Assembly: GCF_004193775.1 (NCBI RefSeq)
Contig: NC_041018.1
Span: forward strand, 39,844,608-39,908,607
Direction of reading: 5' to 3'
Length of the DNA stretch: 64,000 nucleotides
From: Glycine soja
Taxonomy: Eukaryota > Streptophyta > Magnoliopsida > Fabales > Fabaceae
Position 1 is the stretch's first letter; the number at the start of each line of letters is the position of its first letter. Positions 12,401-24,176 of the stretch are shown piece after piece. The translations under genes were made by a program, and so were the position numbers. The notes beneath the pieces are model-generated. The model was not told the DNA's origin. It searched no databases and saw nothing but the letters and a program-made list of their open reading frames with translations.

Positions 12401-15400
12401 TGAAAAGGAACATAAAAGTAATGCAGATACTTACAACAGGCTTATTTTGGATGTTGCGTGCACGGTTTGCATACTTCAAAGTGTTAAGGGTTTCCTCAGC
12501 ATTAATATCAGCAGGACTTATGCAGGCTGGAAAAGAAAAAAAAAATTATGTAAGAAGAAATTTATAAATATAACAGGTTCTCTAGGATGCAACCTGACAC
12601 AGATAGGGGAGGGAACAAAAACACATAGTACAACATTTTAATACTTGTCAATCATTTAAGATAAACTGAGAAGTTACCAGAGGTTCAAATATTCTGAAAA
12701 TCATTCGCAGAGCAGGGTAAAACATTTGAGAATGCAAAATCCAAAACACAGTTTATATGCATTACCAAGGCATGTTTTAATTGGTTTCTGATATTTCTTG
12801 TTTCCCTGGTACTTATGTTCATGCAGACAACTTAAATGTTGAATGTAGGATGAAATTAGAAAGAAATACAGATTATTAAGCATGAGCTCCTTGAAGATTA
12901 GTAATGGTAACTTGAAGCTTATCTTTTGAAATCCAATGATGAGAGGTGAAAAAAGTAGAACTGATTGGGATAGATGCATGGAAAACAACCAACCTATCAT
13001 AACAGTTCTGCTGTTACCACCAAGTGAATCCTGCAAAATCATTTAACTTTATCCATAAATACAAAAATAACTGTTAAAAAAATCAAAGAAAAAAAAATTG
13101 AATATAAAATCTGTTGAAGATCAACTCAAAATCGACAGAGTCTGTTTGTATAACTCATTAGGAAGTTATGTACATAATTATTATCTGTCATTACTATCTT
13201 TACCATGTTTAGAATTTGCGTTTATAGGGAGATAAATTACCCTGATTTCTAGACTAGATTATTGCTCTTATTTCTGTCCTATGCATTCTATATATACTTC
13301 CCACGTACCATTCACATATTCAAGGGAAAATAAAACCTATTTCCGCATGGTATCAGGGCTCAATTTGAACCATCCCTAAATCTAGAGCCGCCAAGCCATG
13401 GGAGACCAAAAATCTGACGAATCGCTCATGGTGGAGACTGGATCATTTCCGACCAGCTCACACGATGGGCTTACTCACCTCATCATTGGCCATAAACTGA
13501 ATGGTCAGAACTATACCCAATGGGTAAGGTCAGTCAAGATCTTTCTTCAAGGGAAAGGAAGGAAAGGTTACATAACAGGAGATTCAGAGTGTCCTAAGAA
13601 AGGGGACGCAAATGTTCAAAAATGGAAACTTGAGAACAATCAAGTAATGTCATGGCTACTCAACACCATGACAAATGAAATTGGTGAAAATTTCATGTTC
13701 TATGACACTGCAAAAGATATATGGGAGGCAGTGAAGGAAATGTACTCAAACATGGACAACACATCTGCTGTTTTTGAGATAAAATACTCCATGACCTTCG
13801 ACAGGGAGAGTCCTCTGTTACTGAGTATTTTAACATACTCTACAGACATTGGCAGCAGCTGGACATACATGAAGAAGTTTCATGGTGTTGTACAAAAGAT
13901 AAGAAGAAGTATAAGGAGCTGGTAGAAAAAGAGGATTTACAGGTTCCTATTGGGACTAAACAAGGATCTTGATGAAGTTCGTGGAAGGATCCTTGGAACC
14001 AAACCACTTCCCAAAATTCGGGAAGTCTTCTCAGAAGTAAGAAGGGAAGAAAGCAGGAGGAAACTCATGTTGGGAACATCCATCTTAGTTCCATCCATTG
14101 AGAGCTTGGCAATGGCTGCAAGAGGAAACCCTCGACTACCACAAAAGAAAAACCGCCCCTGGTGTGATCATTGCAAGAGGCCAGGCCACACCAAGGAAAC
14201 AAACATGCTGGATCATTCATGGAAAACCTTTAGAAGCCAAGCAGTTCAAAAGCAAGGAAGGCAGAGGCAACACAGCCTTTAACCATCAACAAGCCGAGGT
14301 AAATTCTAATTCATCTCCATTCAGCAAAGAACAGATGGAGGCTCTTCAAAAACTACTTCAACAGTCTATGGTAACTGCAGAAAAAGGTGGTACTGCAGTA
14401 GTGGCTCAAAGAGGTAATTTTTTACATGCCCTAAACACTAGCAAAGAAAGAACAAAGTCATGGATCATTGACTCAAGAGCTTCAGATCACATGACTGGAG
14501 ATTTTACTTTGTTTAGTAGTTATTCTCCATGTCCCTATAACTATACTGTTCGGATAGCTGATGGGACTCATTCTAAGGTCATGGGTAAAGGATCCAACAC
14601 TATTTCACAAAATATTACACTTAAATCAGTTCTGTATGTGCCAAAACTTGATTGTAACTTGCTGTCCATTAGCAAGATTACAAGAGATTTGAAATATGTT
14701 ACTAAATTCTTCCCAAACCTGTGTGAATTTCAGATTTTGGAGTCGGGGAAGACAATTGCCAATGCTGAAGAGTGTGCTGGACTCTACCTCCTTCAAGTTG
14801 AAAAACCAGAAGAAGAACTCAAGAACCATTCTTATGTAGCAGCAGCAGTTCCAAGTAGTGATAATTCTGTCATGTTGTGGCCCTATAGATTAGGCCACCC
14901 AAATTTCATGTACTTGGAAAATATGTTTCCCTCACTATTCAATAAAAACAAGAAAAATATTTAGTGTGAAATCTGCCAATTATCTAAACATACACGCAGC
15001 CATTACCCACCCCAACCCTATCAACCATCCAAACCTTTCTCACTAATTCATAGTGATGTACGAGGACCCATCAAGAGTTCACAACATTACTGGCTCAAAA
15101 TGGTTTGTCACCTTTATTGATGATCACAACGCGTCACTTGGGTGTTTCTAATGAAGGAAAAATAAGTAGGCAGGATATTTGAAATCTTTCACAATAGTGT
15201 GCAAACACAATTTCAAAGCAGGATTCAGGTACTCAAAACTGACAATGGTCGTGAGTGTTACAACCTTGCTCTAAATTCGTATCTTCAAAAGGTTGGAATT
15301 GTTCACCAAAGTTCTTGTGTGAACACCCCCCAACATAATGGGGTTGTGGAACAAAAGAATAAACACCTTCTGGAAGTGACTAGAGCAATCATGCTAGCCT

Positions 15401-18400
15401 CCAATGTTCCAAAACAATTTTGGGGAGAAGCCGTCCTTTCAGCAACTTACCTCAAATAGAATGTCTTCCTATATCCTTGACTTTAAGATCCCTTTCTCCA
15501 CACTTCAAACCTTCTTCCCAACCAACAAAATATTTTCTTCCATTCCATTAAAAATCTTTGGATGTTCAGCTTTTGTCCACAACCTAAACCCTCATCGTAG
15601 CAAATTGGACCCAAAATCCATCAAATGCATATTTGTTGGTTACTCTCCTCATAAAAAAGGATACAGGTGTTACTCTCCCCATACTAAAAAATTTTACCAC
15701 ACTAGGGATGTAACCTTCTTTGAAAATCAGCACTATTACCCCAAAGTTGGCATTCAGGGGGAGCAACCAAACACCTATCCAACTGAAAACTCAGAATACC
15801 AACCTTTGGCTCTTGAGATAACCGAACTTGCACTACTTCTGCACAAACTTGAACAAACCTTACCAGACCAGAACCATAACACTCAAACAACTGAACCTGT
15901 ACCTAAACCAGCTGAAAGGACAGCAGAGGTTGTGACAGAACCTGCAGCAGAAACTGAATAGGATGTAGTTAAAGTTTCAACTACATCTCAACAGAACCAT
16001 GGCCCAGAAACACGAGAAGATAACTAGAAGGTTTATAAAAGAAAAAGGAGGAAGGATGTAGAGTCAAGCACTACTCGAATGCAAAACCATGAATCCAACC
16101 AGGCCCTAGGAAATGAAGTTCCCACGGGTAACATTCTTCCTAACCTTGAACATGTTGATATAAATACAGAAGATACTGATATTCCTATTGCTAAGAGAAA
16201 AGGGGTGAAAACTCGTACTCAACACCCTATTGAGAGATATGTCTCCTAAGGAAAATTGTCACAAAAGTACAAGTCCTTTGTAGCAGCTGTTGACAATGTA
16301 GAAATTCCAAGAAATATTCAAGAGGCACTACAAAGACCCAAATGGGCAGCAGCTGTAACAGAAGAAGTTCAAGCACTTGTAAAAAATGGCACACTAGTCA
16401 CCACTGTTCTAAAAGGGAAGACATCAGTGGGATGTAAATGGATATTCACAATTAAATGCAATGTTGTTGGCAATATAAACAGGAACAAGGCTCGGTTGGT
16501 TGCAAAGGGATTTACACAATCATATGGAGTAGATTATTCGCACCTATTGCTAAACTCAATCTGTTTAGGTCCTATTATCTCCAACAGTAAATCTAGATTG
16601 GCCTCTACACCAACTAGACATAAAGAATGTTTTTCTAAATGGGGAGTTAGAAAAGGAGGTATATATGCAAATACCTCCAGGACTTGAATCACCCAACACC
16701 TCAAACATGGTGCGCAAGCTTGGTAAATCTCTATATGGCCTCAAAAAATCTCCAAGGGCATGTTTGACAGGCTAACAAAAGTGGTCAAGCAAGATGGTTT
16801 TGCTCAATGTCAAACAGACCATATTATGTTTGCTAAGCATTTTGTGAATGGAAAGATAGCTTTGTTTATCGTCTATGTAGATGATATCGTAATTACAGGA
16901 GACAATTATGATCAAATAAATCATTTGAAGAATCTTCTAGCCAAGGAATTTGAAGTCAAGGATCAAGGCCAGCTCAAGTATTTTCTAGGGATGGAAATTG
17001 CTTGGACAAAGAATGGTATTTTTGTTTCTCAAAGGAAGTACACTCTGGATTTACTTCAAGAAACCGGGATGCTTGGATGCAAAGCAGCCAAACTCCCATA
17101 GAACCAGTCAAAAGGAGTGAAGAGGAGAGTGTAGCAGCTGACAAAGATATATCAAAGTCTAGTTGGAAAACTAATCTAACTCATACTAGACCAGACATTG
17201 GTTTTGCTGTAAGCATGGCTAGTCGTTCTATGTCAAACCTAACTGAAACTGACATGAGAGATGTGAATAGAATCCTCCAATACCTTAAAGGTACACCAGG
17301 TCAAGGGCTCTATTTCCTTCGAGAAGTAAGAAACAGTCTATCGTGGCTAGGAGCAGTGCAAAAGCAGAATTCAGAGCTATGGCACATGGTATTTGTGAAG
17401 GAACATGGCTCAAGCAAATGTTGAATGAAATCAGAATTCCTATCAACTACACCATGAGGATATTTTGTGATAACAAGGCTGCTATAAGCATTGGAAAGAA
17501 TCCAGTTCATCATAATCCAACAAAGCATGTGGAGATCGATAGGCATTTTATTAAGGAGAAAATTGATCATAAGATTATAAGTGTCAAACATGTTCCATCG
17601 TGCCAGCCGACAGTGGATGGACATTCTAACAAAAAAAGTCCTACCAAGGAATGTATAAGAGAATATCAAATCCAATCTGTTTATACAGCTCAGTATGATT
17701 TCTGTCTTTACCATGTTTAAAATTTGCATTTATAGGGAGATCAATTCCCCTTATTAGGCTAGATTATTGCTTGTATAAGTGTGTGTTTGGTTTCCCGATC
17801 CTCTAGAATCACCCTGAAACAAATATCAATTAATCGTGATTTTAGGTAAATTTCCATGTGTTTGGTTTCACATTAAGGAATTGATTTTGGGTCTAAAATT
17901 GAATCTGAGTTAAAGCAATTTTAGGTCGCTTTTGCGTTATAATGAGGTCTACTACTAACTTGTTTTTATGATAAAAACATCCAAACATAAAACATATCAC
18001 TTCAAAATCAATTTTAACCAAAATTAATTTTGCAAGATCAATTTTGCCAATGCTCATCCAAACACACACAAACTAGATTTTATATATTTAGTTAGATTTT
18101 TGTGCCAATTATACGAACAGTCTAGGGATTCCAAGGGGTAAATACATCTATTAATCGGGTTACGTCCTATATATATTTATATAAAATAAAGAATGTTTTT
18201 TCAACATCATAATTGATAATATAGAAGAGTATAAGCTGAAAGAAGGAAGGTACACATATAGATCTCAAACCTGCAAAAGCCTAGTAAGTTTACTATCCCT
18301 ATAAGGAACATGAACACCTTCTTTTCTCTTCTTTTCATCACCAAGCGCACTAATAACATTACCAAGCGCTAGAAGGCCTTTGTTAATGTGGACTCCTGAT

Positions 18401-21232
18401 TGAAAGAAAAAATTATTAGAGAATTCATAATGATCAAAAGCAAGTTTAGAAGAAACAAGTGAAAATTGTCGTGCCTAACCTTCCTTAAATCGCAGACCAT
18501 CAGACCCGGTTCTTTTAGCTCGTTCTGATCCAGCAAGATCTACCAAGTGCAACTTGGCACAAAGATATTCTTCATTCATTGTATCATTTAAACTGATCTC
18601 ACCAGGACTATTGAGCTTTCGCATTTGTTCTAATGTGATGGTGAAGATAGCATGTGAACGACTGGTTGGACACATAACAGAAGAAGAATAAGTAATAGAA
18701 GAGAACTCCAGAAAGATAAATGTAACAACATTTCGATGAACAACTTTTAACCCTGAAGGCTGAACTGATGCCAACAAGTAAATTCTGGATTGATTCATTA
18801 ACAAAATCATTAGAAGTGCAGGAGACTGCGAGCATTCATACAAATTGCAATACCAATCGCTCCATCTATTAGTTATTCCCTTAACTAACAAGAAACAGAA
18901 AATATTTGATATGGAATTGGCTTCAAAGGAAAAAATTGAAAGCTCAGATTGATTGTGGAAAGCTTAAGCCATCAGAAAGTTTAAAACCAAAAAGTAATTT
19001 ATGTTTTATACATCACATCTTCTCTTAGTTTTTGCTTTATTATCAAAATGTCACATTATACAGCTCATGCTCTAACAAATTTCCCTAGCCTATTTATCCA
19101 AAATTAGCTTAAGAATCCAAAAGTGAGATAAAAAATATTTCATTAGAGATGAGTTTATGCAGTTAAAAGGAGGGAAAATGCATAAGCAACCTGGATTGGT
19201 TGTTCATATTTGTACTCCCAGTTGCTCTACTTAATGATCCTTGTTCTAGGCAAGCAGCCATTTCTTTTAGGGTTGTAACACTGACTTCAGTACATCCTGC
19301 TAGAGTAATGACACCATTTGATGACTCACGGATTTGTATTGGTGGTTTCCCAGGAATAGTCACTTTCCCTGCATGTCCATTTGCAGTTTCTGGTTTGTTC
19401 ATAGAGGATGGGTCCAACAAGTCTCTTACTTCTTCTTTTAGAATCTTTAATCAATCAAAATTTTTTGTTAGATGCTTCATCTAAACAATTTCACAAACAT
19501 GAAATCTTTTAATTTCAGATATTAAAGCAAAGCTATTAACTGACCTCAATAAAGGAAACATGCAGCTGAAATTCAATCTGATGCTTTAAGGTGTCAATTT
19601 TGTTAAACAGGGAACTCATAACTAGAGGTATTATTCCCTCTTGGCAACCATCTTTAAAGCCAGTGCCCATGGTGTATGTTTTCCCAGAACCTGTCTGCAA
19701 TGGAGTGAAAATGTCATATACCAAGGAGGAAGAAGTCATAAGTGTAATGGCATTTAACTTGTTTTTCCTTTAGCTGTAATTATACCTGACCATATGCAAG
19801 AACAGTAGCATTATATCCTTGGAACAAACCATCAACAAGGGACACAACACATTCATCGAACATTGCAGATGAGGGAGAACCAGTGCTCCCATAAACATGA
19901 TCAAATGTAAATGAATGTGCACCAATTTGTACCTGTATCATAATCACAATACATATGATTTCCTCCAAATTTTTAAGCTACTTAGGATGCTATTTATTTT
20001 CATCCATGCAATAAAATATACTGAGATAAATTTCCTTAAAGTGAGAAATCAATTGGATATAGAAGGCAATCAAGACATATACAGACATGAAATATGTTCA
20101 TCACTTTGACCTACTATGAGTAAAAAAAAAAATCAGCTGACATATTCTTACCAAATTCTGGAGTAAAATATTAACATAATTGGGAAGTAGGAAGGCAAGG
20201 GATATCCAACTGATGTCGAAAGCAAGTGAGCCATAGTCTAAATTGCACCAAGAAACAAAAGATTTGTTTTAATTTACCAACACTAACTTGTTATTTAGAA
20301 TGACTTGTAATCTCTAAAATAAAAGGATTCATTCTACCAATGAGCTTGTAGCTCAATTGGCACCAGCTCAAGCTTTGAGGTTCAATCCACCACTATCTCA
20401 CCTTTCCCCATTTTTATCAAAGTGTTCACACTTTGCATCTTCAATATACCCAGAAAACAAAAACACACACACATCCCAAAGAGTTACTTTTGTTTATAAC
20501 CAAGTTTAAAATGATATGAGTTTTAAGGATTCCATTCATTCACAAATAACAAAGTTCACAAATAACTTTTCAAAACCAGCGGGGAGTTGAGTCTAGCAGA
20601 AAGAGCCAGTCTCCCACAACGTGGGAATCCAAGGTTTGAATCCCCGCTAAGAGATGTGACCACATTTATTGCCTAACGGTGCTTCGAACAAGATTGCCTC
20701 TCAATGGAGTATTCCAGTTGGAACTAAGAAAATAATGTTTCATAAACTGAGCCATTCCACAAAATATGCTGGCGAAGCCCAAAAAAGCAACCCAAACCCA
20801 AATAGAAAGAAGTCAAACAAACATCCCAATCAAGCAAGCATATCATCAGATAATAAAAGCAATTCCAAATTGGCAATAACCATTAATTCTTTAATCACGC
20901 AAGCAATCTCGGATCCAGATCTCTTCTCGCCAGATTCACCAATCCGAAAGAAAGAAAGAAAAAAAAGCAAAGGAAAAAACACACAATGCAAGCAAGCAAG
21001 TGGAAGCTGTGTTCCCTATTATCACATAAGGTTTTAAATATCTGGTCGCGTTGACGTTTATTCGCATTGTGTCACATTGTGTGTTGAGTGTAAAAATGAT
21101 GCGCGTACGCACCTGAGGCTTCCCTGACACGACAGTCACGCAATCCTTGCATCCCTGAACCTTCTCCTCGCCGATGAGAGGTCGCACGTGGACCGCGACC
21201 TTCACGCAACAATCCTCACCAGCTTCCACCAT
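6431..21232 (-). CDS. KIN4A: Kinesin-4 motor, KIN-4A/FRA1-like (25 exons, 1029 aa)
   Basis: A plus-end-directed microtubule motor. The Arabidopsis relative FRA1 is cortical and affects cell-wall deposition. Exons: 21113-21232, 19786-19932, 19545-19694, 19191-19444, 18480-18661, 18271-18395, 12994-13030, 12435-12526, 12217-12324, 11867-11980, 11572-11659, 11342-11451, 11007-11105, 10814-10927, 10599-10715, 10441-10521, 10045-10116, 9064-9157, 8814-8845, 8637-8734, 8448-8546, 8072-8293, 7261-7423, 6726-6881, 6431-6646. All phases agree and the sum is 1030 codons (FRA1 is about 1035 aa). The motor is residues 10-369: P-loop GQTGSGKT 88-95, SSRSH 223-227, DLAGSE 265-270. A long coiled-coil stalk runs from about 375 to 905. 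The C-terminal block [11 protein letters not shown] is typical of KIN-4A/4B. The start is the ATG giving MVEAGEDCC; an upstream in-frame ATG at 21253 (MAFHFFV) is less likely. Intron 6 (5.2 kb) holds a Copia element, but every exon is intact. KIN-4A and KIN-4B are hard to separate by eye. Confidence 0.95.
13143..13347 (+). repeat. Copia 5' LTR (about 205 bp)
   Basis: It begins TGTTTGTATAACTC, ends in CA immediately before the primer-binding site, and contains a stretch (about 13195-13275) repeated at 17703-17770. A TATATATA box near 13290 could be its promoter. TG...CA ends fit an LTR. Confidence 0.75.
13348..13361 (+). other. Primer-binding site (initiator Met tRNA type)
   Basis: TGGTATCAGGGCTC starts directly after the LTR end. 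It matches the plant Copia primer site TGGTATCAGAGC, complementary to the 3' end of tRNA-iMet, with one or two changes. Confidence 0.8.
13398..14290 (+). pseudogene. Copia gag remnant
   Basis: An ATG at 13398 opens a gag frame with the NGQNYTQW and WLLNTM motifs of plant Copia gag. The frame shifts near 13805, is interrupted near 13925, and shifts again in the zinc knuckle (CDHCKRPGH) near 14200, so the nucleocapsid motif is not complete in any single frame. The product would have been the capsid of the retroelement particle. It is non-functional as read. Confidence 0.85.
14290..17720 (+). pseudogene. Copia pol remnant (protease-integrase-RT-RNase H)
   Basis: Domains in order: aspartic protease with DSRASD in place of the usual DSGASD (about 14470); pre-integrase LGHPNF (about 14890), closed by a stop at 14962; integrase core pieces TDNGRE and HNGVVEQ (15240-15350), with a stop at 15457; reverse transcriptase with YVDD (about 16876); RNase H with AKAEFRAM and CDNKAAI (17355-17480). 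At least six frame breaks or stops separate them. The Gly-to-Arg change in the protease site would by itself be damaging. This is an old, inactive copy. Confidence 0.9.
17679..17778 (+). repeat. Truncated Copia 3' LTR
   Basis: It starts TGTTTATAC and shares CTTTACCATGTTTA, TTTATAGGGAGAT and CTAGATTATTGCT with the 5' LTR, after a deletion of about 27 bases relative to it. It stops abruptly at 17778 at the start of an inverted-repeat element. The remaining about 80 bases of LTR are not found beyond that element. Confidence 0.75.
17779..18069. mobile_element. Short inverted-repeat element (MITE-like, 291 bp)
   Basis: Perfect 12-base terminal inverted repeats GTGTGTGTTTGG / CCAAACACACAC bound an AT-rich, non-coding interior. 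The interior has further partial symmetry (TTTTAGG, AAAATTGATTTT and complements). It abuts the cut end of the Copia LTR. No clear target duplication is seen, so the superfamily is not assigned. Confidence 0.7.
20336..20440 (+). repeat. tRNA-like (SINE-like) segment in kinesin intron 1
   Basis: TGTAGCTCAATTGGCA resembles a box A and GAGGTTCAATCCA a box B, spaced about 30 bases apart as in tRNA-derived SINEs. No target duplication or clean A-tail could be delimited, so this may be a truncated copy. Confidence 0.45.
20579..20690 (+). repeat. Second tRNA-like segment in kinesin intron 1
   Basis: A 7-base stem GCGGGGA / TCCCCGC joins 20579-20585 to 20640-20646. Inside are the hairpin CCCACAACGTGGG and a box-B-like GGTTTGAATCC. 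The D and T arms do not fold as a proper tRNA, so it is read as a tRNA-derived repeat, not a tRNA gene. Confidence 0.45.
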
Positions 21233-21510
21233 CACAAAAAAATGAAACGCCAAACACTACCTTAACTGAGAGAGAAAGAAAAAGAGTGTGTGTGGTGTGG
21301 TTGAGCAGAGTGTGAAAGAGATCAATTCAATTTAATTGGCGCAATGGTTGTGTTGTGAATTGTGATGTTCCTTCGCATTGTGTGTGCGGAGGATAAAGAA
21401 AGAAAGAAAGCGTTGTGGTTGCAGTGACTAGTAGTAGTACTACGGGAGCAAGGAGAGAGTAGTTATAGTTGGAGGAGGAGGAGAGAGAGTGGGGGAAGGG
21501 TAGCTTGGGA
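21233..21510 (-). promoter_or_regulatory. Kinesin 5' leader / promoter-proximal region
   Basis: On the gene's strand this stretch is a CT-rich tract with several short (CT)n and (CTTT)n runs, common in plant 5' leaders and core promoters. The transcription start is not fixed by sequence. Confidence 0.45.
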
Positions 21511-24129
21511 AATGTGAATGGCTTGCAACCAAGGTGTTCGAGTTAAACTATATGGACAACAACAACCACTATCATTTTCCCTTTGCCATCACTGTAATGT
21601 ACCTGTCCAGACGGTTGCTTCCTCGACCTCTTTTATGACCCCTCTTTCCCACTTTGCCCCTCTCCTTTTCACAACGGCCCTCTCTACTTCACCATTAAAA
21701 TCTCTTGGTCTTTCGTAATTACCGCTTTACCCCCAATCTATTCTTTTTTTTTTTCATAAAACTTTTCTACAAATTTGAAGACAGGTATATGTCAACGATG
21801 ATTCATGCATCATATTTAATTAATTAAGCTAGATTTTTTTATTTATATTTTTTTATGTAGTTGAACTCATTAGAAGACAAATGTTCTTTTAGGAAAGAAG
21901 AAAAATGTTATTAACAACCAACAAACTCTTCAATTGAAAAATAACTAAGTTTCTTGATGATTTTTAAGTCTAAAAAAAAATCTTCAACTGTCGATTGAAA
22001 ATATACTTCATGAAAACCAAAAAAGAAGTGATATCAATATATTTTCTAATTTTTTAATATAAATACCCAAATCTAAACTATTGTAGAAAGTATAATCATT
22101 GTACATTTTGCAAATCTAATGATATTGGTTGGTGTATATACCTATGTCTTAATTAAATTTCAATGATTTTTTTAAAACAAATTGTTGATAGTTACAAATA
22201 ATCTTATATCACAATTTTGATTGTTTATTTTAGATTCAAAATATAATTTATATATTTCAATGTATTTATATATCAAAACATTTATGTATTATGAATTAAA
22301 ATTATATAAAATTAAATATTCAACTTATGCATTAATACACCAACTAACTAACTAGTTTAAATTTTTTAATGAACTACATGGTTTGTTAGTTAAAACTAGT
22401 TTTAATGAATAATAATACTAAAAGTACACCCAAAAAAAACTACATCTAATTTTCCCCTTCTTTCTTTCTTTTTTTAATTACTTACAGCCAAAAAGTGAAC
22501 CATGGAAATGCTATGATTGCACTGGCAGTATCACATTGGTCTATATTTAAGGTACCTATGATTTTTAATTTCTGAAACTATTGTTTATGAATTTCATTCA
22601 CCTTTAAAAAGGGGGGGAAAAGTAAAAGAGAAGGAGCGGAGAAGTAGGAGGTGGTGAAGAAATGGTGTGAGAGTTGTCAGAAAATGGAATGTAATGTAGT
22701 TGGGATGTAGATTTGAGAAGAAGGTAGAAAAGAAAGAAGAAAAAAAGGAATAACAACAGCGCACAAAGCCACGTGATGCGGAACCGGATACACCATTATG
22801 GGAGGGAAGCTTTGACGGTACACCGTCCCAATCACACACGTTCACATTTCGCAGGTGCCATACCACTTTTCATTCTAGCTTCACCCACACAACCCTAACC
22901 CTCGGGTATGTAATGTGCTTATGTAACCCTATGCCAATTTCCCATGCACTCATATTTTAGGTCTAAGAAAGTATGCCTTCCATCCTTCTAAGTTATAACC
23001 ACTATACACAATAACACACTTGTGTTGTGGACTATTTGGAAAGAAAAAAATACATGAAACAATATTTTTATAAGCCTTAAGTAAGTAGTTAAGTTTTTAT
23101 TGTCATGTTATTTCTATGAAATATTTAACAACTTTTGATAACTAATCTTTACCAAAAAATTTAGATGATCATTTTTTATGGAATTAATTTACTTCTCATC
23201 ATAATCATTATTTTTTATTCATAAAATTTAAATTCAAAATCTTACTTAAAAAGATCAAATTCATTATAACGCAAATCAACGATTTATTGATATAATAATT
23301 AAGTAATCATATTGAGATTGGAAGTTATAAAAAATTCTCTATTTTTTCAATATACATAAAATGTTCTAACTATTATTTTTCAATGATTAGCCTTTACATC
23401 ACGTATAAAGGAAACTTGTTGGTTCTTCATTTGACAAATAGACAAAATTTAAAGTACATTATTCTAGATATTTGTTTATGTCATCTTCAAATTAAAATTA
23501 CAGTACGATTAATCATTTAAGTAGAAATTAAAAATTGACATTAAAATTTAGCATATTCATTTTTACAATAAAATTTTGATTTTAATTAAAAATATTACTA
23601 AATATATTAAAAAACTTTTTCTTTATAAGATTTATTGCAACCTTTTCTCATGTTTGGCTTTTTCTATATTCCTTTACGCAAATATCATAAAAAATTCTAA
23701 ATAATGGTTTAGACATGCAAAAGGAAAAAGTGTGATTTGCTTGAACTATGTAGGAAGCCAATCAATTCAGCTAGGTTGAGGCCACTCCTAACTCACTATC
23801 ATTATTAGTTCTATATAAAACTGATGGAGAGAAAGGAATTTAAAAAAAAAATCAAGAAAGAAAGAAAAGGATAATTACGTACAGATCAAAATTGGACCGA
23901 AAGATTGAAAGGAATAAAAGGTGGCACAACATAAGAGTTATGAGAAAAGAAAAAGGAGGAAGGATCCACATGGTCCCAATTTTAAAAGAAAAGAAAGATA
24001 GAAGAGATATGATGGGGTTGAGCGGTAATATAATGTACATTAGTAGAAATAGCAGCATAATATAGCTAGGTCCTATTGGCATAAAATATTTCAATAAATA
24101 TTTATAAGAATTTGTACCTTTTTATTTTT

Positions 24130-24134
<5 letters not shown>

Positions 24135-24172
<38 letters not shown>
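24135..24172. repeat. (TA)n microsatellite
   Basis: An uninterrupted alternating AT run of about 19 dinucleotides. Confidence 0.95.

Positions 24173-24176
<4 letters not shown>

Larger units (their letters stand above)
13143..17778 (+). mobile_element. Degenerate Copia LTR retrotransposon, antisense in the kinesin intron
   Basis: Order is LTR, tRNA-iMet primer site, gag, protease, integrase, RT, RNase H, partial LTR. Integrase before RT defines Ty1/Copia. It lies on the plus strand, opposite to the host gene. The LTRs have diverged (several mismatches and indels in about 75 alignable bases) and the 3' LTR is cut short where an inverted-repeat element begins. The coding region is broken by many stops and frameshifts, so it cannot move on its own. 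No target duplication can be tested because the 3' end is missing. Confidence 0.9.
13031..18270 (-). other. Kinesin intron 6, enlarged by nested transposons
   Basis: A 5240-base GT-AG intron between exon 6 (ends 18271) and the 37-nt exon 7 (begins 13030). Most other introns of this gene are about 0.1-1.5 kb. The excess is a degenerate Copia LTR element and an inverted-repeat element. The 3' splice site lies only about 110 bases from the Copia 5' LTR edge. Confidence 0.9.

Noticed and set aside
17310..17729. 139-residue minus-strand frame
   Set aside because: Antisense shadow of the Copia RNase H region.
13031..18270. Possibility that the Copia insertion splits the kinesin into two pseudogene halves
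   Set aside because: Exon 6 donor and exon 7 acceptor are intact and in phase, and the downstream 19 exons remain open, so the element is read as intronic.
20579..20646. Possible functional tRNA gene
   Set aside because: The outer stem pairs, but the D, anticodon and T arms do not form with standard sizes; better explained as a tRNA-derived repeat.
20669..21037. 122-residue plus-strand frame rich in Ser, Asn and Lys
   Set aside because: Lies in kinesin intron 1, low complexity, with no recognisable domain.
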